From a virus, in IMG/VR virus record IMGVR_UViG_3300046804_002082, positions 1-57,200 of that record: 57,200 nt of DNA. One strand, 5' to 3'. A program made the translations under genes and the position numbers. Shown in pieces: positions 41,853 to 47,154 of the stretch (its first letter is position 1; each line of letters starts with the position of its first letter). The notes under the pieces were generated by a model that saw only the letters and a list, made by a program, of their open reading frames with translations, was not told the DNA's origin and did no database searches.

Positions 41853-41878
41853 GCGGTTGACCTATACACCGCAAGGTT
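41853..41878 (-). promoter_or_regulatory. Hairpin leader element 9 (GCGGT stem)
   Basis: Stem GCGGT/ACCGC, loop GTATAGGTCA; 11 bases before the ATG at 41841. Confidence 0.85.
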
Positions 41879-41883
41879 CTAGA

Positions 41884-42177
41884 TTAAAAATGAAAATCAA
41901 AATCAACTTCTTTGCCCTCTACTATATCTTCCTCTTTCCATACGTTTACCTTAAAGTCAACGCCCTTGTCCACTAGCCAAATCATAAGGCTTTTCTCTTC
42001 CATAGTCAACCTTTCTATTGACATAGTTTGTTCGGTAGAAAAATCCCTATTATTTGTGTACTCATAAAATCCAGTGTAGATTGTTTCACATTTCTCTTGA
42101 ATCCAATCTGCTTTAATCTTAAAGGTTTTCTCTCGGTACTCTCCTTTAAAAACGTAAGTGTATGATGTAATAATCAT
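41884..42177 (-). CDS. Hypothetical protein
   Basis: 97 residues from the ATG at 42177 (MIITSYTYVFKGEYREKTF). It is beta-rich and acidic at its C-terminus (EGKEVDFDFHF). The longer frame runs through the hairpin and is rejected. No family recognised. Confidence 0.67.
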   Translation of the reverse strand: MIITSYTYVFKGEYREKTFKIKADWIQEKCETIYTGFYEYTNNRDFSTEQTMSIERLTMEEKSLMIWLVDKGVDFKVNVWKEEDIVEGKEVDFDFHF

Positions 42178-42187
42178 AAGGGTAAAA

Positions 42188-42219
42188 TTCGGTTTAGCGA
42201 CCACCGAAAAGCGTAGGTT
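42188..42219 (-). promoter_or_regulatory. Hairpin leader element 10 (TTCGGT stem variant)
   Basis: AACCTACGCTT, stem TTCGGT/ACCGAA (6 bp), loop GGTCGCTAA; ten bases before the ATG at 42177. Same position and spacing as the others with a different stem and loop. Confidence 0.75.
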
Positions 42220-42236
42220 TATATAATAATTAAACT

Positions 42237-42491
42237 TTAATCTGCTAGCGCCCAAAGTTCATAGACGTCGTCGTAGGTTAATCCGTACATCTCCGCAAGG
42301 CGTTCAAACAATCGCTCTCGCACTAAGCTATCCGTGACCTCTATATAGTCATAGACCTCTTTCTTTAAGCATAGCGTCCCGTAAAGACCTAGAAACGTAG
42401 CCGTCTCATTTAACTCCGCACCTAACTCGTCGGTCGGGAATGTCTTTGTGTAATACTCTTTGATATTATCCGTCATCAAAAATGTTAACAT
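42237..42491 (-). CDS. Hypothetical acidic protein
   Basis: 84 residues, helical (YYTKTFPTDELGAELNETAT, then VRERLFERLAEMYGLTYDDV). The first ATG at 42491 keeps the ten-base spacing to hairpin element 11. No family recognised. Confidence 0.67.
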   Translation of the reverse strand: MLTFLMTDNIKEYYTKTFPTDELGAELNETATFLGLYGTLCLKKEVYDYIEVTDSLVRERLFERLAEMYGLTYDDVYELWALAD

Positions 42492-42501
42492 AGTTTTAGT
42501 G

Positions 42502-42526
42502 GCGGTTGCCTATACACCGCAAGGTT
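42502..42526 (-). promoter_or_regulatory. Hairpin leader element 11 (GCGGT stem)
   Basis: Stem GCGGT/ACCGC, loop GTATAGGCA; ten bases before the ATG at 42491. Confidence 0.85.
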
Positions 42527-42533
42527 AAAGTGA

Positions 42534-42746
42534 TTAATATAATGTTATACTTTTAAGGTCTTTCTCGTTGATTATCGTGGTCACGATTGTGCATTTATGA
42601 CCATAAATCTTTTTGCGCTCTACCATAGCCTTTATAAAGTCTAGGTTTGCCGAATAGGTAGGCTTCCACCCTTCGATTCCGTTCCACGTATCATCACGTA
42701 GGTCTAGTTGAAAACCACGTTGGTTTACGATATGATATACTTTCAT
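42534..42746 (-). CDS. Hypothetical protein
   Basis: 70 residues, alpha/beta (MKVYHIVNQRGFQLDLRDDT, then IKAMVERKKIYGHKCTIVTT). No family recognised. Confidence 0.67.
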   Translation of the reverse strand: MKVYHIVNQRGFQLDLRDDTWNGIEGWKPTYSANLDFIKAMVERKKIYGHKCTIVTTIINEKDLKSITLY

Positions 42747-42756
42747 AATACTAGTG

Positions 42757-42781
42757 GCGGTTGCCTATACACCGCAAGGTT
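42757..42781 (-). promoter_or_regulatory. Hairpin leader element 12 (GCGGT stem)
   Basis: Same core as element 11 (loop GTATAGGCA); ten bases before the ATG at 42746. Confidence 0.85.
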
Positions 42782-42787
42782 AAAAGG

Positions 42788-43051
42788 TTAATTTAAAATT
42801 AATTTTACGTGATATGTATCTACGTCGCCGTATTCATCTAGGACATATTTCTGCCCCTTTACTAATAGCTTTTCGTCTATCGGTTTATTTTGCATTGATT
42901 CTAGCATATCATTTTGTGTTATACTAAACTCACGAAAATTCAATAAATTAGAATAAGCCATAGCTATAAAGTCCCCTCGCTCATTAAGATACCAATCCAA
43001 GAATTTTTCGCGGTCAATGAGCAATGTGTCTGTTAATTCATAAGTTCTCAT
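42788..43051 (-). CDS. Hypothetical protein
   Basis: 87 residues from the ATG at 43051 (MRTYELTDTLLIDREKF). Alpha/beta; no family recognised. Confidence 0.66.
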   Translation of the reverse strand: MRTYELTDTLLIDREKFLDWYLNERGDFIAMAYSNLLNFREFSITQNDMLESMQNKPIDEKLLVKGQKYVLDEYGDVDTYHVKLILN

Positions 43052-43058
43052 AATAATA

Positions 43059-43084
43059 GCGGTTGACCTACACACCGCAAGGTT
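43059..43084 (-). promoter_or_regulatory. Hairpin leader element 13 (GCGGT stem)
   Basis: Stem GCGGT/ACCGC, loop GTGTAGGTCA; seven bases before the ATG at 43051. Confidence 0.84.
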
Positions 43085-43106
43085 TTAAGATTGTTGCTAG
43101 TGAAAA

Positions 43107-44069
43107 TTATTTGGCGGTCTCTAATATTAAAGCTACCGCCTCTTGTGACTTTTTGCTTGACTGCATAATCAAGTTCTTGTCGTCGTTGATTGCCTTAATC
43201 CACCCGTTAATATAGGCTTGACTATTTTTAAAGTCGTCAACCTTGCAATCAATTCCCGTGATAGCTTCTAGATAAAGCGCACCCAACTCCGCTACTAATT
43301 CCTCCTTTGAGTAATTCTCGCTACCGAAATTTGCCGTCGTGTCTAGTCGGTTAAGGCGTGACTTGTGTCCCGTGCTATGGATAGCCTCGTGAAAGAATAC
43401 CTTGTAATAATCCCCGCTTGACTGCCACTGCTTGTCCGTCTTTTCGGGCATTTGAATATAGTCCCCGCTAGGGCTATAAAACGCTTGTCCTTGCTTGCTA
43501 TGTTTAAGCGTGACTACACTAGACCACCCTTTTAATATAGCCTCCGCGCTAGCTACCGCCTCCAATTCGGTTGCCTCTTCTTCTACTAGATTGGGCGTGT
43601 CGTGAGGTAGGTTCGTTTGACTGATTGACCATACTTTCCACTGCTTCAAGTAGAAAGATTTGCGGGCTATTTTCTTGTCCGCTTCGGGTACTTTTGCTAG
43701 GGTAGGATAGTAGGTAGTTTTCCCGTCCTTGTCCACTGCATAGCTGATTTGCCACATAAAGATATCCGTCCCCTTTTCCCCCTTATTAATTAAGCCCTCA
43801 CATTTTTGGATATGGGCAAACGTGTACCACTTGTTGACCCAATTGTTTTCTAAGGCTATTGCCGAAAGAATAAATTGATTCCAACCTTTGTACGGGCGTC
43901 CATAAGCGGACAACGCTTGAAAGCTACCCGTCACGCCGTCCTTGAAAGGCTTAAACCACTGCAATCCCTTGTCTTTGAGACCCGCTATAACCTTGTCGTT
44001 AATTGAGTCAATGATTTGCGCTTGTGTTAATTTTGGTGCGCTTGCAAATGTTTTTTTAGCTACTGCCAT
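43107..44069 (-). CDS. ArdC-like antirestriction protein (ssDNA-binding + zincin domain)
   Basis: 320 residues from the ATG at 44069. The N-terminal ~130 residues (GLQWFKPFKDG, ALSAYGRPYKGWNQF, INKGEKGTDIFMW) are the ArdC-N domain, which binds single-stranded DNA. The C-terminal domain is a zinc peptidase-like domain: HEAIH (227-231) followed by STGHKSRLNR and EELVAELGALYL, which supplies the third ligand. ArdC-type proteins protect entering DNA from host restriction and are often carried by conjugative elements and in phage polyvalent proteins. It is the largest of the hairpin-led genes. The peptidase substrate is unknown. Confidence 0.88.
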   Translation of the reverse strand: MAVAKKTFASAPKLTQAQIIDSINDKVIAGLKDKGLQWFKPFKDGVTGSFQALSAYGRPYKGWNQFILSAIALENNWVNKWYTFAHIQKCEGLINKGEKGTDIFMWQISYAVDKDGKTTYYPTLAKVPEADKKIARKSFYLKQWKVWSISQTNLPHDTPNLVEEEATELEAVASAEAILKGWSSVVTLKHSKQGQAFYSPSGDYIQMPEKTDKQWQSSGDYYKVFFHEAIHSTGHKSRLNRLDTTANFGSENYSKEELVAELGALYLEAITGIDCKVDDFKNSQAYINGWIKAINDDKNLIMQSSKKSQEAVALILETAK

Positions 44070-44080
44070 AAGATTAATAA

Positions 44081-44105
44081 GCGGTTGACCTACCACCGCA
44101 AGGCT
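44081..44105 (-). promoter_or_regulatory. Hairpin leader element 14 (GCGGT stem)
   Basis: AGCCTT, stem GCGGT/ACCGC, loop GGTAGGTCA; 11 bases before the ATG at 44069. Confidence 0.84.
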
Positions 44106-44111
44106 TAAAGA

Positions 44112-44405
44112 TTATTTGATTGTTTTTAATTCTACCGCGTTGGGCAACGTAGAAAGATATTCAACGTAGCCAACCTCATTTTCCGTAACGAAAGCCCAAT
44201 CGTCATTAATAAATGTTTCTAAGGCGCGACCCATAAAAAATGAAGGCTCGAAATCGTCAAGCGTGTAGGGTGATTTCGCTTCACCCGTCATAGATATATA
44301 ATAATTATTAAGCGCGTCAAGCATTTGCTCCTTGTTGTCAAAGCTAAAATGTAAAGGATGTCCGTCCCCTTTCATTCCTAAAATGTTAAAAATTGCGTAG
44401 TACAT
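44112..44405 (-). CDS. Hypothetical protein
   Basis: 97 residues, alpha/beta (MYYAIFNILGMKGDGHPLHF, then SFFMGRALETFINDDWAFVT). No family recognised. Confidence 0.67.
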   Translation of the reverse strand: MYYAIFNILGMKGDGHPLHFSFDNKEQMLDALNNYYISMTGEAKSPYTLDDFEPSFFMGRALETFINDDWAFVTENEVGYVEYLSTLPNAVELKTIK

Positions 44406-44412
44406 AACAAAG

Positions 44413-44437
44413 GCGGTTGACCAATTACCGCAAGGCT
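44413..44437 (-). promoter_or_regulatory. Hairpin leader element 15 (GCGGT stem)
   Basis: Stem GCGGT/ACCGC, loop AATTGGTCA; the loop has lost AGG. Seven bases before the ATG at 44405. Confidence 0.8.
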
Positions 44438-44443
44438 TTAAGA

Positions 44444-44521
44444 TTAAGATAATAAACTAGCAACGATAAGGGCTAGGGCAACCCGTGCCACTAGACCCAA
44501 CTGAAATTTTAAGTCCTCCAT
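44444..44521 (-). CDS. 25-aa membrane peptide
   Basis: ATG at 44521, one base after the stop of the preceding gene. Short polar start then a hydrophobic helix (LGLVARVALALIVASLLS). The position in an otherwise empty gap supports it, but its length makes it uncertain. Confidence 0.4.
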   Translation of the reverse strand: MEDLKFQLGLVARVALALIVASLLS

Positions 44522-44522
44522 A

Positions 44523-44702
44523 TTACTTACCCTCCTCCACTGAAATACAACCACCTGCCGAAAAGATAGACCCAAACACTAAGAAAGCGAAGCGACCGCC
44601 TACGGGCGCATCTGCTACCCAAGCCAAGTCCCACGCCACAAAGGCGATAAGAAAGTAAAACACTACAAAAATCAAAGCGATAACTTTTACATAGATATTC
44701 AT
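44523..44702 (-). CDS. Two-helix membrane protein
   Basis: 59 residues from the ATG at 44702. Hydrophobic segments at ~5-25 (VKVIALIFVVFYFLIAFVAW) and ~35-50, no charged loop between. An overlapping frame of similar length is rejected because it lacks an ATG at the normal spacing from hairpin element 16. No family recognised. Confidence 0.6.
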   Translation of the reverse strand: MNIYVKVIALIFVVFYFLIAFVAWDLAWVADAPVGGRFAFLVFGSIFSAGGCISVEEGK

Positions 44703-44710
44703 AATAATTC

Positions 44711-44736
44711 GCGGTTGACCTATCCACCGCAAGGCT
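44711..44736 (-). promoter_or_regulatory. Hairpin leader element 16 (GCGGT stem)
   Basis: AGCCTT, stem GCGGT/ACCGC, loop GGATAGGTCA; eight bases before the ATG at 44702. Confidence 0.84.
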
Positions 44737-44741
44737 AATGA

Positions 44742-45029
44742 TTATAATAATTCAGTTAATTTGTGCATATCAATTTCGCATTGAACGAATTCGTAAAGCG
44801 ACTGATAAGCTAGTTCGGTTATATTTGTGCAACCCCCGAAATCCGTTACTCCTAATGCCATAACAATAGCGAAGCAATCAGAATAATAGATACAAGCCGT
44901 GTCAATTTCTTGACTGATATAGTCTTGAATTTCGTCGTAATCAGTCATAAGATTAGTCTTTGACCCAATCAAGTCAATAATTTCTTTTTCTAGTGTTTCC
45001 ACAAAAAGAAAGGGATTAAATTTTTCCAT
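44742..45029 (-). CDS. Hypothetical acidic protein, first gene of the hairpin array
   Basis: 95 residues from the ATG at 45029 (MEKFNPFLF). Acidic with several Cys and aromatic residues (DTACIYYSDCFAIVMALGV). Nearest gene to the parS site and control region. No family recognised. Confidence 0.66.
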   Translation of the reverse strand: MEKFNPFLFVETLEKEIIDLIGSKTNLMTDYDEIQDYISQEIDTACIYYSDCFAIVMALGVTDFGGCTNITELAYQSLYEFVQCEIDMHKLTELL

Positions 45030-45037
45030 AGGAAAAG

Positions 45038-45069
45038 TTCGGTTAAAGCGACAACCGAAAAGCAAAGTT
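45038..45069 (-). promoter_or_regulatory. Hairpin leader element 17 (TTCGGTT stem variant)
   Basis: Stem TTCGGTT/AACCGAA (7 bp), loop GTCGCTTT, preceded by AACTTTGCTT; eight bases before the ATG at 45029. Confidence 0.75.
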
Positions 45070-45070
45070 G
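45063..45070 (-). promoter_or_regulatory. Promoter candidate CAACTTTG overlapping element 17
   Basis: CAACTTTG differs from TAnnTTTG only in the first base. If used, its -33 region falls on the parS-type site. One mismatch keeps confidence low. Confidence 0.35.
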
Positions 45071-45077
45071 AAAAAAT

Positions 45078-45093
45078 TGTTTCACGTGGAACA
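45078..45093 (-). promoter_or_regulatory. parS: parS-type centromere site
   Basis: The minus strand reads TGTTCCACGTGAAACA, identical to the well-known chromosomal parS sequence of Bacillus subtilis (consensus TGTTNCACGTGAAACA), which is conserved across many phyla. ParB/Spo0J binds it. It lies at the head of the early minus-strand operon, eight bases upstream of the CAACTTTG box. An extra half-site-like ACGTGG/CCACGT inverted repeat extends it. No parA or parB gene is recognised in the window. Confidence 0.8.
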
Positions 45094-45677
45094 TACCACG
45101 TTGCGACTAGATAGGGAAACGAACCCTACACTCACGGGACTAAGCCTAAGTGAGGCGACCAACGTCTAGCCGTTAAGCGTAAACTATCACTAGCGGTAGC
45201 GGTTCAAAAGGGCTAAACCCAATTTATGTACATCCGTTTCATTGCACCCGTTGACCCTACGGGGGTGGGAATTTGATAACTCTGTTTTTTCAGAAAAGCC
45301 GATAAGTCAAAGAACTATTTAAGCATACTTTCGTCCGTTCGGTCGGGGCTATTGACAAACCGCGTTTAGCGCGGTACAAGTACTTATGTTTAACGTCTAG
45401 CCCTCCCCTAGTGAGCCTATCCTTTGCACCACTATTGCAGTGGCTTCGCATCTCCCCCTAATGAGCCAATTCGGGCGTTCGGGGTATATAGCACGCGCCT
45501 CGTTCGGCGGGCTTGTCTCGTGAGCCGTTGCTCCCGTTTGACATTACAAACCTACACAATTTTATATACCCTTGTCAAGTTTTCTTTGAAAAATGCAATG
45601 AATTAGTTCAAATTAGTTGAAAGTTCTTTAAATAATACAATTAGCATAGTAATAACCCTTTCGCCCTATACTGAATT

Positions 45678-45765
45678 CGCGCTACACGCACGATACGCGA
45701 CACGCACGCTACGCGCAACACGCGACACGTACACGCATCACACGCGCGACGCACACGCGCTACAC
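45678..45765. repeat. CpG-rich ACGC/ACACGCG simple-sequence block
   Basis: 88 bp composed almost only of A, C and G in ACGC, ACACGCG and CGCGAC units, bounded at both ends by CGCGCTACAC (45678-45687 and 45756-45765). Stretches alternate purine and pyrimidine. It is highly unlike the AT-rich rest of the window. Confidence 0.8.
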
Positions 45766-45859
45766 TATGAGCAATTTTAGACCCCCGATTTTGCGTCTAA
45801 TGAACTTTCTTTACTAGGGCGGATAGATTGGACATTTTAGGGGGTAAAGTCGCTTAAAT

Positions 45860-45867
45860 CAAAGATA
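45860..45867 (-). promoter_or_regulatory. Promoter -7 box TATCTTTG, minus strand, in control region
   Basis: Plus-strand CAAAGATA. A transcript would cross ~770 bp of non-coding DNA, including the CpG block and parS, before the gene at 45029. It is either a long leader or a separate non-coding RNA promoter. Confidence 0.5.
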
Positions 45868-45934
45868 TGACCCCTTAAATCGAATGCTTTGTTTTGTACA
45901 ATTTTTGTCTAGGAAAAATCCTATATGAATTGTA

Positions 45935-45977
45935 GGGTCGTTGGGGGGTTGATTTTTGGGGGTTATTGTTGGGCGGG
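45935..45977 (+). other. G-run cluster (quadruplex-capable)
   Basis: Five runs of three or more G (GGG, GGGGGG, GGGGG, GGG, GGG) within 43 bases on the plus strand. Loop lengths of 5, 9, 8 and 1 would allow a G-quadruplex with long loops. Confidence 0.5.
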
Positions 45978-46061
45978 TAGACCCTCTTGCCGACCTATAC
46001 GCCTAGCAATTTATTTTTCTATCCTGACTTGTGGGGGTTGTTGTTTCTTGACGGGGTCAAT

Positions 46062-46079
46062 CAGGATAACTCAGGACAG
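46062..46079. repeat. 18-bp direct repeat, copy 1
   Basis: CAGGATAACTCAGGACAG, identical to the copy at 46133-46150; 71 bp between starts. An inverted TATCCTGA half lies at 46020-46027. Confidence 0.8.
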
Positions 46080-46132
46080 AATTGTTAGGAGGGTATTGTA
46101 TAGGGGTTATTCGTCGGTAATATATTGCCGAA

Positions 46133-46150
46133 CAGGATAACTCAGGACAG
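46133..46150. repeat. 18-bp direct repeat, copy 2
   Basis: Exact second copy of CAGGATAACTCAGGACAG. It lies 150 bp before the plus-strand promoter at 46302, so it may bind a regulator or initiator. Confidence 0.8.
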
Positions 46151-46301
46151 GGAATTTTGGAATTTTGATTATGAAAAGAGACCCCACCCCGTTCGGAATT
46201 TGCGGTTTGTCATTGGTTTGGCGACCCGTCCCGTTTTATATATAACCTTCTGAAAACACCTACGCGCTACATAAAAAATTGCAACATTGGCGACTAATCA
46301 T

Positions 46302-46309
46302 TACCTTTG
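46302..46309 (+). promoter_or_regulatory. Promoter -7 box TACCTTTG
   Basis: TACCTTTG followed by the AACCAAACGAT leader (46318-46328) and the ATG at 46336. Drives the co-chaperonin gene and possibly the head operon. Confidence 0.7.
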
Positions 46310-46335
46310 GACACATAAACCAAACGATATATAAA

Positions 46336-46977
46336 ATGTTACAATACAACATCAGGCAAGCACCTGCAAATACGGTCATTGTAGAGGTTGGTAAAACGCT
46401 AGAAGATACAGTTACTTTTGGCAGTATGACGCTACACATAGACCCTGAATTTAACCCTACACATCACGCAAGAATCTTTGGACGAGTAGTCGCTGTACCA
46501 GACGGTAGAACGTGGGACGAAGAGAACAATACAATTAACGACGAGGTTGAGGTAGGCGACCTTATATACTTCCATTACTTAGTAACTAGCAATGAAGCAA
46601 ACTGTATCTACGGCAACTATTATAAAGTACCTTATTATTGGATTTTTTGTAGCGTTAGGAACGGTAATATATTACCTGTTGGAGGCTGGACTTTATGCGA
46701 GCCGACGGTTGAGCAGGAATATAATACAGTTGAAGTTGAAGGTAAGAAAATGGAAGCGACTTTTAGTGCATCAGGATTAGTGACATCTGTGTTTAAAACA
46801 CCATCTGTTGACGTAGCAAAGTTATCATATATTGGTAAGCCAGTAGGTGACAATTATGAGTGCGAAGCAAAGGTAGGTGCAACAGTAGTTTTAGCTAAAA
46901 ACTCCAACTTTCTTAACAAAATTGAAGGTAAAGACTACTATACTGTTAAGCAACAATACATCTTAGGAGTTAAATAA
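46336..46977 (+). CDS. GroES-like co-chaperonin with two GroES-type halves
   Basis: 213 residues from the ATG at 46336; the track of an earlier in-frame start would run through the promoter. The N-terminal half has NTVIVEVGKTLEDTVTFGSM, then GRVVAVPDG and EVEVGDLIYFHY, following the GroES order 'RVxV...GxxL...GxVVAVGxG...VKxGDxVxF'. The C-terminal half (ECEAKVGATVVLAKNSNF, then IEGKDYYTVKQQYILGV) repeats the end of a GroES subunit. Phage co-chaperonins such as T4 gp31 replace host GroES and are needed to fold the capsid protein. Its place upstream of terminase, portal and capsid genes fits that role. The double form is inferred from the pattern. Confidence 0.7.
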   Translation: MLQYNIRQAPANTVIVEVGKTLEDTVTFGSMTLHIDPEFNPTHHARIFGRVVAVPDGRTWDEENNTINDEVEVGDLIYFHYLVTSNEANCIYGNYYKVPYYWIFCSVRNGNILPVGGWTLCEPTVEQEYNTVEVEGKKMEATFSASGLVTSVFKTPSVDVAKLSYIGKPVGDNYECEAKVGATVVLAKNSNFLNKIEGKDYYTVKQQYILGVK

Positions 46978-46998
46978 AGCACTTTTTGTACGAAAATC

Positions 46999-47031
46999 CA
47001 ACGACCGTTCAACGACCGTTCAACGACCGTT
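46999..47031. repeat. Three tandem 11-bp iterons (CAACGACCGTT)
   Basis: Exact copies at 46999-47009, 47010-47020 and 47021-47031, without spacer. They are followed by CAAC and a purine-rich AAAGTAAAG tract to about 47075. CCAACGACCGTT followed by a similar tract also occurs inside the DnaD-like gene (near 35950, minus strand). Confidence 0.85.
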
Positions 47032-47078
47032 CAACAAAGTAAAGAAAAGAAAAGTAAAGTAAAGTAAATAAAAGGCAC
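47032..47078. other. AT-rich purine tract (possible unwinding element)
   Basis: Repeats of AAAGTAAAG and AAAAG on one strand, directly next to the iterons. Iterons plus an AT-rich tract are the usual parts of an iteron-controlled origin; the purine strand asymmetry could also be a relic of the DnaD-like linker sequence. Confidence 0.55.
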
Positions 47079-47124
47079 TAACGCGCCAGCTGATTGATAT
47101 GTTTTTTGTTAACCCTAAAAGACC

Positions 47125-47132
47125 TACTTTTG
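47125..47132 (+). promoter_or_regulatory. Promoter -7 box TACTTTTG (head operon)
   Basis: TACTTTTG fits TAnnTTTG. It is followed by a GC-rich leader and the CCAAACAAT leader motif (47172-47180) before the ATG at 47188. Confidence 0.6.
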
Positions 47133-47154
47133 CGAAAGCAATGTTGCTCAAGTT

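Larger units (their letters stand above)
45094..46301. other. Non-coding control region (1.2 kb)
   Basis: No convincing gene on either strand; the longer open frames here have odd Cys/Arg/Gly composition and no start context. Base composition shifts to much more GC than the flanks. Contents: short stem-loops (TAGGG/CCCTA at ~45112-45128, CCGCG/CGCGG at ~45360-45375), AACGTCTAGCC twice (45161, 45392), CCCCTARTGAGCC twice (45405, 45455) with a weaker third copy (~45516), the CpG-rich block (45678-45765), a minus promoter (45860), G-runs (45935-45977) and an 18-bp direct repeat (46062, 46133). It may be an origin, a packaging site, a regulatory RNA or a mixture. Confidence 0.65.

Noticed and set aside
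44527-44727. Alternative reading frame overlapping the membrane gene at 44523-44702
   Set aside because: It starts inside hairpin element 16 with a non-ATG codon and gives an Arg/Ser-rich product, while the other frame has an ATG at normal spacing and two clear membrane helices.
38551-44736. CRISPR array
   Set aside because: The repeated units are separated by whole genes of differing length, are imperfect, and sit at fixed distance from start codons.
38551-44736. Leader peptides starting at ATG/GTG/TTG inside the hairpin elements
   Set aside because: The frame from the hairpin to the gene differs between copies (MYRTIVSIM..., MRCIGQPHINLM...), so no peptide is conserved; the downstream ATG fits the constant 7-12 nt spacing.
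45100-45180. tRNA-like stem-loops (TAGGG/CCCTA with a 7-nt TTCGTTT loop on the minus strand)
   Set aside because: A T-arm-like hairpin is present, but no matching acceptor stem, anticodon arm or D-arm could be fitted; treated as part of the non-coding region.
45424-46140. Open frames 45424-45606 and 45925-46140 as genes
   Set aside because: Composition rich in Cys/Arg/Gly/Ser, no leader or promoter, and they run through repeats and G-runs; considered chance frames in GC-rich DNA.
46978-47100. Remnant coding sequence of a second DnaD-like initiator
   Set aside because: The 11-bp repeat unit shifts the frame at each copy and only ~50-60 bp match the initiator gene; kept as an iteron/origin candidate rather than called a pseudogene.
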